Source of the DNA: Bacteroidota bacterium
GTDB taxonomy: Bacteria; Bacteroidota; Bacteroidia; Chitinophagales; Chitinophagaceae
Reading direction: 5' to 3'
NCBI GenBank assembly: GCA_013286305.1
Contig: JABDFW010000032.1
Span: 1-33,934, forward strand
Length of the DNA: 33,934 nt
Shown: one piece after another, positions 25,112-33,320 of the stretch
Numbering within the stretch: the stretch's first letter is position 1
How the letters are laid out: every line of letters starts with the position of its first letter
Translations under genes and position numbers: made by a program
The notes under the pieces: model-generated
Told to the model about the DNA's origin: nothing
What the model saw: only the letters and a program-made list of their open reading frames with translations
The model's database searches: none

Positions 25112-25133
25112 TTTTTTAGATTTGTCTAAAAAA
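25112..25133. promoter_or_regulatory. MntR/DtxR-type operator overlapping the mntR -7 box
   Basis: A perfect inverted repeat TTTTTTAGA / TCTAAAAAA (25112-25120 and 25125-25133) around TTTG; its core TTTAGA...TCTAAA resembles DtxR/MntR operators. Inside it TAGATTTG (25117-25124) is an exact Bacteroidota -7 box. The GTG start of mntR is at 25141. Repressor bound here would cover the promoter, so autoregulation is likely. Confidence 0.65.
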
Positions 25134-25140
25134 TATTTAC

Positions 25141-25806
25141 GTGAGCTCTAACTTTTCAATTACAGAAGAAAATTATATAAAGGCTATTTATCATTTGCAG
25201 CAGGCAACAGGGAGCGTGACCACCAACGAACTTTCGGCAAGTTTGCTAACAAAACCTGCCTCTGTTACCGATATGCTTAAAAAGTTAAAAGTTAAAAAGC
25301 TGCTGCACTATGAGCCTTATAAGGTGTTTTACCTTACCGCTGAAGGAAAAAAAATTGCACTTAATATTATACGCCGTCACCGGTTATGGGAGTTTTTTTT
25401 GGTAGAAAAATTAGCTTTTGGCTGGGATGAGGTGCATGAGGTGGCGGAAGAGCTGGAACATGTAGGCAGCAAAAAATTAGTTGATAAACTTGATTCATAC
25501 CTCGACTTTCCGAAGTTTGACCCCCATGGAGACCCGATACCGGATGTAAATGGCAAAATGAGCATAGTGCAGCAGGTGAATTTAACTGAGCTGCCTTTAA
25601 ATAAACTTGCACAGGTTACTATGGTTGGCAGCCAGTCAACCGAATTACTTGAATTGTTAAGCCACAAGGATATAACCATTGGTACAAAACTGGAAGTAAA
25701 GAAAAAATTCAGTTTTGACAAATCGGTGGAAGTAAAAGTAAAAAACCTTGCACCCGTAAATATTAGTGAACAATTAGCAAAAGTATTATTTGTAAAACCG
25801 GTATAA
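25141..25806 (+). CDS. mntR: Metal-dependent transcriptional repressor, DtxR/MntR family
   Basis: A 221-residue regulator: winged helix-turn-helix (about 5-70, N-E-L-S-A-S-L-L-T-K-P-A-S-V-T-D-M-L), dimerisation and metal-binding helices (75-145), and a C-terminal SH3-like FeoA domain (about 150-221). Metal ligands of the family are visible: His80, Glu84, His99, Glu106 and His107. The position of DtxR Cys102 is Glu103 here, as in Mn-responsive MntR proteins, which together with the downstream Nramp gene favours manganese sensing (inference). GTG start, about 10 bases after the predicted transcription start. Three bases separate it from mntH, so one operon. Confidence 0.9.
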   Translation: MSSNFSITEENYIKAIYHLQQATGSVTTNELSASLLTKPASVTDMLKKLKVKKLLHYEPYKVFYLTAEGKKIALNIIRRHRLWEFFLVEKLAFGWDEVHEVAEELEHVGSKKLVDKLDSYLDFPKFDPHGDPIPDVNGKMSIVQQVNLTELPLNKLAQVTMVGSQSTELLELLSHKDITIGTKLEVKKKFSFDKSVEVKVKNLAPVNISEQLAKVLFVKPV

Positions 25807-25809
25807 ACT

Positions 25810-27681
25810 ATGGCACAGCAGAATAATGAATATTCTTTAGGAGATGTACATGAGAGCATAGACGCAACCAAACACAAAAAACGGTGGAGAAAAGTGCTGT
25901 CTTTTGCAGGGCCTGCCTACTTGGTAAGCGTAGGCTATATGGACCCCGGCAACTGGGCTACCGACCTGCAGGGGGGCTCTAAATTTGGATATAGCCTTAT
26001 ATGGGTGTTGCTGATGAGTAATCTTATGGCGCTGTTACTGCAAACCCTAAGCACACGCCTTGGCATCGTGCGCAGAAGGGATCTTGCGCAGGCTAACCGC
26101 GAAGTGTATCCGCCTTTTGTTAATTTCTGTTTGTACCTGCTTGCCGAATTGGCCATTGCCGCCTGCGACCTTGCAGAAGTGCTGGGTATGGCCATTGGCA
26201 TATACCTGCTTACCGGCCTGCCGGTATTATGGGGCGTAATAATTACGGTGCTGGATACTTTTATTTTGCTGCTGCTGCAACGCTACGGTATTAGAAAAAT
26301 TGAAGCTTTTATTATTTCGCTTATTGCCATCATAAGCATTGCATTTTTAATTGAGCTGATACTTGCAAAACCGCATTTTGGCGAAGTGATAACGGGTTTT
26401 ATTCCAACAAAGCTTAATGCCGATTCATTGTACATCGCAGTGGGTATTATAGGCGCTACAGTTATGCCGCATAATCTTTACCTGCACTCCGCACTGGTGC
26501 AGACCCGTAAAATAAATATTAACGAGAGTGGTATAAGGCAGGCACTGAAGTTTAATTTTCTTGACAGCACTATAGCCCTAAATGCAGCTTTTTTGGTAAA
26601 TGCAGCTATACTGATACTGGCAGCATCCACTTTTTTTGCAACAGGCAGAACAAATGTGGCAAGGATAGAAGATGCCTATCATTTATTGCCGATGCTTGGT
26701 AAACTTGCCCCTTATTTATTTGCCATCGCTTTAATAGCCGCCGGGCAAAGTTCTACTATCACCGGTACTCTGGCAGGGCAAATAGTAATGGAGGGATATT
26801 TAAGCCTGCGTATAAACCCATGGATAAGAAGGCTGCTAACGCGTTTTATAGCCATTGTGCCCGCCGTAATAACTATTCTTATTTTTGGTGACAGCCAACT
26901 GGATGCACTATTGGTGTTAAGCCAGGTAATACTAAGCATGCAGCTTGGTTTTGCAGTTATTCCGTTGATACATTTTGTAAGCGATAAAAAAACAATGGGG
27001 CCCTTTGCTATAAAACGGCCTGTTAAAATAATGGCGTGGCTGGTAGCATCTGTCCTTCTTTTTTTAAATATACAATTAGTAACAGGTGAAGTAATTAAAG
27101 TGTTTAACTCGCAGGGCAACTGGCTTGGAAAGAGTGTTATAGTTATATCAGCCCTTATTTTTACATGGCTTTTTATAATGATGGCGTTACTGCCGGTTAT
27201 ACGAAACAGGAAAGCAAAAAACCGCCTGCAAATGCACAGTGAAGAAAAGCCTTTGAAAAACCTGGAGATACCACACACAAACACTATTGCCATAGCCCTC
27301 GATTTTGGCAAAAGCGATGAAAAACTTATTGCTTATGCTATTGCGCAAGGCAAGAAAGAGGCTAAGTATGTTTTGCTGCATGTGGTGGAAACAGTATCGG
27401 CAAGCTATTTTGGCGAATCGTCCGACGACCTGGAAACAAGACAGGATACAGGCCGTTTGGAAAAATATGCAAACCAACTGAAAACGATGGGCTATGATGT
27501 ATTAACAGAAGTGGGTTATAACAGGCGCGTAAAAGAAATAGTGCGTATAGTAAAAGAGGCTAATGCAAATATGCTGGTAATGGGCGCCCACAGGCACAGT
27601 GGTTTAAAGGATTATATTTATGGCGAAACAGTGGATAAAGTAAGGCACAAACTTTCCATCCCGGTTTTAATTGTAAGCTGA
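25810..27681 (+). CDS. mntH: Nramp Mn2+/Fe2+ transporter fused to a universal-stress-protein domain
   Basis: A 623-residue inner-membrane protein. Residues about 30-465 form an Nramp transporter with 11 or so helices; the metal-site motifs D-P-G-N (45-48, helix 1) and M-P-H (219-221, helix 6) are intact. Residues about 490-623 are a cytoplasmic UspA-like domain (T-I-A-I-A-L-D-F-G near its start, V-M-G-A-H-R-H-S-G-L and I-P-V-L-I-V at the end). The usual ATP-binding G-x2-G-x9-G-S/T is only partly kept (G-A-H-R...G-E-T), so nucleotide binding is uncertain. Proton-driven uptake of Mn2+ is expected; the soluble domain may regulate the pump. Cotranscribed with mntR and a GNAT gene whose ATG overlaps its TGA by one base. 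Confidence 0.9.
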   Translation: MAQQNNEYSLGDVHESIDATKHKKRWRKVLSFAGPAYLVSVGYMDPGNWATDLQGGSKFGYSLIWVLLMSNLMALLLQTLSTRLGIVRRRDLAQANREVYPPFVNFCLYLLAELAIAACDLAEVLGMAIGIYLLTGLPVLWGVIITVLDTFILLLLQRYGIRKIEAFIISLIAIISIAFLIELILAKPHFGEVITGFIPTKLNADSLYIAVGIIGATVMPHNLYLHSALVQTRKININESGIRQALKFNFLDSTIALNAAFLVNAAILILAASTFFATGRTNVARIEDAYHLLPMLGKLAPYLFAIALIAAGQSSTITGTLAGQIVMEGYLSLRINPWIRRLLTRFIAIVPAVITILIFGDSQLDALLVLSQVILSMQLGFAVIPLIHFVSDKKTMGPFAIKRPVKIMAWLVASVLLFLNIQLVTGEVIKVFNSQGNWLGKSVIVISALIFTWLFIMMALLPVIRNRKAKNRLQMHSEEKPLKNLEIPHTNTIAIALDFGKSDEKLIAYAIAQGKKEAKYVLLHVVETVSASYFGESSDDLETRQDTGRLEKYANQLKTMGYDVLTEVGYNRRVKEIVRIVKEANANMLVMGAHRHSGLKDYIYGETVDKVRHKLSIPVLIVS

Positions 27682-28172
27682 TGAATAAAGGATTTATACT
27701 AAGAAAGATACAAAAGGAAGATAATAAACTAATTGCTTCTCTAATACGTTCCGTACTTGCTGAATTTAAAGCGAACAGGCCGGGAACAGTGTATTACGAC
27801 CCCACTACGGATGATCTTTATGCTTTATTTCAAAAACAAAATTCTGCGTACTGGGTTATTGTTTACGATAATGAAATTGTTGGTGGTACAGGCATTTATC
27901 CAACAGAGGGCCTGCCACCCGGTTGCTGTGAGCTTGTAAAATTGTACCTATCTGCCGATGTGAGGGGAAAAGGATGGGGAAGGTTATTGATTGAAAAATG
28001 TTTTGAAGAGGCAAAGCAATTGGGCTGTACATCCATGTACCTGGAATCAATGCCTGAATTAAATACGGCAGTTAGCTTGTACGAAAGATGCGGGTTTAAA
28101 CATTTGCAGGGCCCCATGGGCAATTCAGGGCATTTTGGATGCGCTATATGGATGTTGAAGGAATTGAATTAG
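27681..28172 (+). CDS. GNAT-family N-acetyltransferase
   Basis: A 163-residue single-domain acetyltransferase with motif A C-E-L-V-K-L-Y-L-S-A-D-V-R-G-K-G-W-G-R-L-L-I (about 76-97) and motif B S-L-Y-E-R-C-G-F-K. The start ATG shares one base with the mntH stop (TGATG), so it is translationally coupled as third gene of the mntR-mntH operon. Substrate unknown; it may have nothing to do with metals. The next gene is convergent, five bases away. Confidence 0.88.
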   Translation: MNKGFILRKIQKEDNKLIASLIRSVLAEFKANRPGTVYYDPTTDDLYALFQKQNSAYWVIVYDNEIVGGTGIYPTEGLPPGCCELVKLYLSADVRGKGWGRLLIEKCFEEAKQLGCTSMYLESMPELNTAVSLYERCGFKHLQGPMGNSGHFGCAIWMLKELN

Positions 28173-28177
28173 GAAGA

Positions 28178-28636
28178 TTAAAATTCCTTTTCTGTTGCAA
28201 TGCCAAGTGAAGAGAATTTTTGCATTAGTCCTTGCCAATTCTCAAAGCGTAAAGAACCTGCGGGAAAAGATCTTGAGTTTGATTCTTTAAAATTTATATG
28301 TAACGACTTTGACTCTTTATACCTTTCTTCAATATATACACCTTGAATATCCTTCAAATCGTATTCAATATTTCGCCACCACCAATAATGGTTTTTGATT
28401 ATGATCTTTGAACCGGATACTAAAAAATAATTCATTTGGTAACCAAATAAAAAGAAAAAGCCTATAACCGGCGCTATCAAAAATAAATTATTGAATTCAC
28501 TGCCCGCTTCAGGTTTTACAGCAAAGGCTATGCATACCATTAAAATGACAAATCCAACAAAAGTCAAATTTTTGCCTGAAAAAAAAGCATTACCTGAAAA
28601 CTCTTCGAATTCATTGTTGTCTTTAAAATTTACCAT
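28178..28636 (-). CDS. Small membrane protein of unknown function (PH-like C-terminal part)
   Basis: A 152-residue protein with two hydrophobic helices (about 24-43 and 52-72) followed by a basic, beta-rich segment (I-I-I-K-N-H-Y-W-W-W-R, Y-D-L-K-D-I-Q-G-V-Y-I-E-E-R) that looks like the bacterial PH-domain membrane proteins. Charged N-terminus (D-N-N-E-F-E-E-F). No catalytic motif. It lies between the mntH operon and the type IX-secreted genes. The arrangement is suggestive only; no function assigned. Confidence 0.6.
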   Translation of the reverse strand: MVNFKDNNEFEEFSGNAFFSGKNLTFVGFVILMVCIAFAVKPEAGSEFNNLFLIAPVIGFFFLFGYQMNYFLVSGSKIIIKNHYWWWRNIEYDLKDIQGVYIEERYKESKSLHINFKESNSRSFPAGSLRFENWQGLMQKFSSLGIATEKEF

Positions 28637-28652
28637 TGCTTTATTTATTCGG

Positions 28653-30749
28653 TTACCTTATCAACGTAGTTGTTCCCTTTGAGGAATAGGTTTGCCCTGT
28701 ACCGCTGTCAGTGTAGGTTAAAAACCAAACATACACCCCATTGCCCTGCTTTATTCCATTAACGGTACCATCCCATTTTTTCGTCCAGTCTCTTGTTTCA
28801 AATACCTGCTGTCCCCAGCGGTTAAATACCCTGAACTCCAGGTTTGTTGCTTTGTAAGCATTCAACGGGTACAGGTAATCATTTATACCATCTCCGTTTG
28901 GTGTAAATGCCGATGGCACTGCAATGTAACAGTTGTATAATACTTTAAGCTGCTGGTAACCTGTATCGTAGCAGGGTATAGCATTGCCAACAATAAGCCT
29001 TACCGGGTAATAGGTTTCGCCTGTTGACGGTATATAGGTTTGTGCTGGCGGGTACTGCATATTGCTGGTATTGCCATTGCCAAAATACCAGTTCCAGGTA
29101 GTAATATTTCCTATGCTGCTGTCTTTAAATATTGCCACATCGCTGGGGCAAAGCACCGAAGGTGATGTGAACATGGCCTTTATCTGGTTATCCAGCAAAT
29201 AGTTTTGCGATACGGTGCTTGTACAAACGCCGTTGCTAACCGTTAAGGTGGCTGTTTTTGTTCCATAATCTTTATATATTCTTGTTTCTGTGGGCAGGGT
29301 ATCTGTAAAGCCATCTTCAAACGCCCAGTACCAACTATTGATACTGTTGTTTCCGTTATTGGATACAACAACAGTATCCAGCCTGCAACCCAGCAGCAAC
29401 TGCACGGTAAACCCTGCAGAAACAGTATCGGCGGTGCTGAAAGTAAGTGTTTCCCCAGCAGGTGTTTCGTCGTTACATTCATCTAAAATAGTATTGCCAT
29501 CACTGCCTTTTACAAGGGTTAAAACGTAATCGCCTTTATGTATAACGGCTGAAGAAAAACTAAGCTTAATGCCGGTGGTTGTTCCATTGACATCGCAGGT
29601 GCCGCTTGCTGCAGTAATGGTAAGCGGGTATGGGCCTGTAACGGTAAAATCGCTGCCATCGGGCGCTATGGAACTGCATAATATATTTTTAGTGAACACT
29701 AATTGAACAGACTGTGGCGCACAACCCACGGGGGCAATACTGTCCAGGTTAACCGCTTTGTTTGGCGAGGCGGCAAAATAAACCGTGTTTCCCACCGGCA
29801 CACTGTCGCCGCAATTATCAATCAACGTATTGGCATCACTGCCATTTTGCGCAGATAAAGTATAATTGCCCCCTGGTAAGGGGTTGCTTAATGTGAGCAC
29901 CACGGAATCCATATCAAAACCATTGTTACAATTGTAGCCTGTTGCAGATGTTATGGTTGCCAGTTGTGGTGACAATGTAAAATCACTGCCATCTGCCGCA
30001 AGGCTTAAACATTTCATTTTTTTACTGAGCTTAATACCTATTTGCGTGCCGGGGCAATTGGCTGTTGCCTTTTGTAATGCAGGAGCCGCGGCGTCTGTAA
30101 TAACGGCTGTACCTCCGCCAAAAGATAATTTATAGCCGCTTTGCGTTTGCGTATAATGACTTACCAGTAAAAGGTAGGTATGCCCCAGTTTTAGCAACGG
30201 CATGGCGCTAAACGTATTTTCAGTAACACCGGGAAAAGTTGCACACTCTACATTGGCTGTACCTGCCAGAGATGCACCTGTAACACCCGCATCGCCAGAC
30301 CAGTTGCCGCAAACAAATAAGCTGTCAACCGTGTACACATCGTTGGCATCGTGGTTGGTAATATCAAACAACTGCCAGTCGTAATCATCGTGGGCTGCGT
30401 CCTGTGGTTTTATGCCAAACCCCAGCGTACCCGCTACATAACAGATAAACCTGTACCAAAAGGGGTTTGTATCATAATAGGTTGTTACCCCTCCGCTGCA
30501 GCCAGGCACGTTAATAACGCCGTTGGTGCAGATGGGAACGGAGTCCTGTGCAAAAACAGCGGTGCCGCATACCGGAAAAGCAGTAGAAGGTGTTTGCCCA
30601 AGCGTTGTACATTGTGCGTTTACTTTTATGCAGGTAAAGGATGAAATAGCAAGTAAGATAAATGACGCCCGTTTAACCCAAATAGTTTTAAATGCCTGTG
30701 AAAACAAGTTATTAAAAGCCGGCAGATTGATGTATGAACAGGCACCCAT
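28653..30749 (-). CDS. Type IX-secreted adhesin-like protein, paralogue 1 (Ig-like, PKD, CHU_C)
   Basis: A 698-residue extracellular protein. Signal peptide with a long N-region, cleavage near A45 before Q-C-T-T-L-G-Q-T-P. Then a beta-rich N-terminal domain (46-215, with N-P-F-W-Y-R-F and D-D-Y-D-W-Q-L-F-D), two Ig-like repeats each carrying D-G-S-D-F-T (about 218-420), two PKD domains (W-Y-W-A-F-E-D-G and W-N-W-Y-F-G-N-G), and a CHU_C/type B sorting domain at 607-698 starting C-Y-I-A-V-P-S-A-F-T-P-N-G-D-G and ending T-T-L-I-R. The sorting domain is what sends it through the type IX system. Closest relative is the next gene. Role unknown: adhesion or matrix. Confidence 0.88.
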   Translation of the reverse strand: MGACSYINLPAFNNLFSQAFKTIWVKRASFILLAISSFTCIKVNAQCTTLGQTPSTAFPVCGTAVFAQDSVPICTNGVINVPGCSGGVTTYYDTNPFWYRFICYVAGTLGFGIKPQDAAHDDYDWQLFDITNHDANDVYTVDSLFVCGNWSGDAGVTGASLAGTANVECATFPGVTENTFSAMPLLKLGHTYLLLVSHYTQTQSGYKLSFGGGTAVITDAAAPALQKATANCPGTQIGIKLSKKMKCLSLAADGSDFTLSPQLATITSATGYNCNNGFDMDSVVLTLSNPLPGGNYTLSAQNGSDANTLIDNCGDSVPVGNTVYFAASPNKAVNLDSIAPVGCAPQSVQLVFTKNILCSSIAPDGSDFTVTGPYPLTITAASGTCDVNGTTTGIKLSFSSAVIHKGDYVLTLVKGSDGNTILDECNDETPAGETLTFSTADTVSAGFTVQLLLGCRLDTVVVSNNGNNSINSWYWAFEDGFTDTLPTETRIYKDYGTKTATLTVSNGVCTSTVSQNYLLDNQIKAMFTSPSVLCPSDVAIFKDSSIGNITTWNWYFGNGNTSNMQYPPAQTYIPSTGETYYPVRLIVGNAIPCYDTGYQQLKVLYNCYIAVPSAFTPNGDGINDYLYPLNAYKATNLEFRVFNRWGQQVFETRDWTKKWDGTVNGIKQGNGVYVWFLTYTDSGTGQTYSSKGTTTLIR

Positions 30750-30841
30750 ATAAAACTAAATTTACGGTTTTATATGCACGCCTTTGCAGGAGCTTTAATA
30801 TTGTTCGCTTAATTATCTTTTACATTAACAACCGGTGCAAT

Positions 30842-32863
30842 TTATCTTATCAGCACAGTCGTTCCCTTTAGTGCATATTTTATTCCTGTATCAACATTTG
30901 TATAGGTAAGCGACCAAACGTAAACACCGCTTGCCTGGGGATGCCCGTTGATAGTGCCATCCCATTTATGCGTCCAGTCTTTTGTTTCAAAAACTTCTTG
31001 TCCCCATCGGTTAAAGACCCTGAACTCTAAGTTTATTGCTTTGTAGGCATTCAGCGGGTACAGGTAATCATTTTTACCGTCGCCATTTGGTGTAAAGGCT
31101 GATGGAACGGCAATATAACAGTTGTACAATACTTTTACTTCTTTGTAAGCGGTATCAAAACAGTTTACGTTATTTACAATAAGCCTTATGGGATAATATT
31201 TTTCGCTTGTTGATATAGGATAGGTTTGTGATGGAGGGTCCTGTATATTGCTTGTGTTGCCATTGCCAAAATACCAGTTCCACGAAACAATGCTGCCAAT
31301 GCTGCTGTCTTTAAATACCGCGATATCATTAGGGCAAAGGAGTGAGGGGGAAGAGAAGGCCGCCTTTAACTGGTTGTTAAGCGTAAAGCTTTGTGATGAA
31401 CTATCGGTGCAAACCCCGTTGGAAACCAGGAGCGACACAGATTTTATGCCGTAATCATTATAAATTCTTGTAACGTTTTGTGTTGTATAAGTAACCCCAT
31501 CATCAAAAACCCAGTTCCAAATATTTACCGCATTTCGTCCGTCATGTTGCAGAACGATGGTATCCTGTTTACATCCTAAAAGAAGCTGCCCGTTAAACAC
31601 TGCTGAAACAGTATCGCTTCCTGTAAAATTTATGGACGATCCCGCAGGCGTTTCCTGCCCGCATTCGTCAATAATGGTATTGCCGTCAGTGCCGGTTACC
31701 AGCGTTACCGTATAATTACCCCCAACCACCAGCGGGCTTGAAAAGTTGAGTGTTATGGTGCCGGTTGTTCCATCAGTATTGCAACTGCCTGTTGCGCTGC
31801 TTATAGAAACCGGGCTGGGGCCGTTAATTACAAAGTCGCTTCCATTGGGTGCAATGGTATTGCAAACAATATTCTTTCTAAAAACAAATTGCAGGGCATT
31901 TGGGGCGCAGGCAATGGGCGTCATGCTGTCAAAAGGTGTGGGTGATACCGGGTAAATTATAAGGGATACACTATCGCCCACCGGGATATTATTGTCGCAG
32001 TTATCTAATAAACTATTATCATCTGTACCATATTTGGCAACTACCTGGTAGGTTCCGGGCGCTAACGGCTTGTCTAATGTTAATACAATGGAATCCATGT
32101 CAAAGCTGCTGCCGCAATTTGTACCCGAAGCTGATATAACATTTGCTACCGGTGGCGAAATGGCAAAGTCGCTCCCATCTGCTGCAAGGCTGCTGCATTT
32201 AACCATTTTATTGGTCAATACGCCAATTTTTGAGCCCCCGCAATCGGATGCCGCGCTTTTTAACGCCGGCTGGGTTGTGTCTGTAATTACCGCACTTCCT
32301 CCGTTGAATGTCAAAGAATAACCGCTTTGTGTTTGTGTGTAGTGGCTAACCAATAAAAGATAAGTATGCCCCTGTATAAGAAAAGGGGGCTTGCTAAAAG
32401 TATTTTCATATACTACCGGATTCGAAGCACATTCAATAGTGTCTGTATTCCCTGGTGCAGTGCCTGTTTTTCCAGAGCTGCCAGACCAGTTGCCTACCAC
32501 AAATAATTTAGGATTGGTATAAACATCGTTAGGGCTTGCAACATTTGTTATATCAAACAATTGCCAGTCGTAATCATCGCCTAAATTATTAGGGGTAATT
32601 AAAAAATCCAGTGTGCCCGGGCTATAGCAAGTGAATTTATACCAAAAAGGATTTACATCGGGGTAAGGGCCGGTAGCATTGCAGGTGGGTGGGTTTATCT
32701 CGCCATTACTGCATTGGGGAACCGTATCCTGCTGAAAAACACTGGTACCGCAAACAGGGAATGCCGTAGTGGGGGTTTGCCCAAGTGTTGTACATAGCTG
32801 GGCATTAACCTTTATACCTATGCACAGTATTAGCAGCAGTAATGATATATATTTAAACGGCAT
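30842..32863 (-). CDS. Type IX-secreted adhesin-like protein, paralogue 2 (Ig-like, PKD, CHU_C)
   Basis: A 673-residue protein with the same domain order as paralogue 1 and high similarity over its whole length: Q-L-C-T-T-L-G-Q-T-P-T-T-A-F-P-V-C-G after a signal peptide cut near A21, N-P-F-W-Y-K-F, D-D-Y-D-W-Q-L-F-D-I-T-N, two D-G-S-D-F repeats, two PKD domains, and sorting domain 582-673. Residues in the sorting domain are nearly the same as in paralogue 1 (for example Y-L-Y-P-L-N-A-Y-K-A), the rest more divergent. The 92-base gap to paralogue 1 contains no gene. Tandem duplication is the likely origin. Confidence 0.88.
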   Translation of the reverse strand: MPFKYISLLLLILCIGIKVNAQLCTTLGQTPTTAFPVCGTSVFQQDTVPQCSNGEINPPTCNATGPYPDVNPFWYKFTCYSPGTLDFLITPNNLGDDYDWQLFDITNVASPNDVYTNPKLFVVGNWSGSSGKTGTAPGNTDTIECASNPVVYENTFSKPPFLIQGHTYLLLVSHYTQTQSGYSLTFNGGSAVITDTTQPALKSAASDCGGSKIGVLTNKMVKCSSLAADGSDFAISPPVANVISASGTNCGSSFDMDSIVLTLDKPLAPGTYQVVAKYGTDDNSLLDNCDNNIPVGDSVSLIIYPVSPTPFDSMTPIACAPNALQFVFRKNIVCNTIAPNGSDFVINGPSPVSISSATGSCNTDGTTGTITLNFSSPLVVGGNYTVTLVTGTDGNTIIDECGQETPAGSSINFTGSDTVSAVFNGQLLLGCKQDTIVLQHDGRNAVNIWNWVFDDGVTYTTQNVTRIYNDYGIKSVSLLVSNGVCTDSSSQSFTLNNQLKAAFSSPSLLCPNDIAVFKDSSIGSIVSWNWYFGNGNTSNIQDPPSQTYPISTSEKYYPIRLIVNNVNCFDTAYKEVKVLYNCYIAVPSAFTPNGDGKNDYLYPLNAYKAINLEFRVFNRWGQEVFETKDWTHKWDGTINGHPQASGVYVWSLTYTNVDTGIKYALKGTTVLIR

Positions 32864-32939
32864 ACATTTAATGACTTGTAAAAATAACCGATTGCTGCAA
32901 ACGCTGTCAATAATTTAACATATCTGTTTCAGGGGTTTC

Positions 32940-32981
32940 CGGTTTTCAGTTCTATGTTTTGGGTTCTACGTTCTTTGTTCA
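32940..32981. repeat. Degenerate period-7 repeat (nnGTTyT)n
   Basis: Six 7-base units, CGGTTTT CAGTTCT ATGTTTT, then GGGTTCT ACGTTCT TTGTTCA, in the gap between paralogue 2 and the 57-residue gene. Confidence 0.6.
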
Positions 32982-33068
32982 TTCCTAAACTTCAATATTT
33001 TCGCCGATGTCGGGTGTTTTCAGGAGACTATATACGTGTTAGACTATCAGCTATCTTTTTGTTTTTAA

Positions 33069-33242
33069 TTATCTGATAGCAAAATATAAAGATATTAGAC
33101 CAATGGCAATAAAACATATCCCAAATTTTAATGATTTTGCCGGATTTGTAAGTAATGCAGCTACACCTCCTCCAATAGCGAAAAGAGCTACTGCAAATAG
33201 CCTTAGTGTAGGATTGGATATTTTCTTCATTCTCGTTTTCAT
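33069..33242 (-). CDS. 57-residue two-helix membrane protein
   Basis: A small gene from ATG 33242 to TAA 33069-33071. The product starts M-K-T-R-M-K-K-I-S-N-P and has two hydrophobic helices: L-F-A-V-A-L-F-A-I-G-G-G-V-A-A-L-L (about 15-31) and F-G-I-C-F-I-A-I-G-L-I-S-L-Y-F-A-I (40-56), separated by T-N-P-A-K-S-L-K. The basic N-terminus predicts cytoplasmic ends. A 77-codon frame over the same DNA in another register gives a Cys/Tyr-rich nonsense-like product and is rejected. No family is recognised; it lies between two type IX-secreted paralogues and could be a membrane subunit or small stress protein. Confidence 0.65.
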   Translation of the reverse strand: MKTRMKKISNPTLRLFAVALFAIGGGVAALLTNPAKSLKFGICFIAIGLISLYFAIR

Positions 33243-33264
33243 AGCATTTGTAACGTAACATACT

Positions 33265-33291
33265 CTTTGTTGATGAAAACCCCCAACAAAG
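33265..33291. other. Hairpin between paralogue 3 and the small membrane gene
   Basis: CTTTGTTG / CAACAAAG (33265-33272 and 33284-33291), perfect 8-bp arms with an 11-base loop, 30 bases after the paralogue 3 stop on the minus strand. No T run follows, so a weak or partial terminator at best. Confidence 0.4.
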
Positions 33292-33320
33292 GCGGGGCAG
33301 TTTCTTATCCCGAACTCACA

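Noticed and set aside
26712-27311. 199-codon minus-strand frame
   Set aside because: Antisense shadow of mntH, whose transporter motifs are clear in the plus frame.
33028-33261. 77-codon minus-strand frame
   Set aside because: Its product is Cys/Tyr-rich without sense, and the overlapping 57-residue frame (33069-33242) has two clean hydrophobic helices with a basic start.
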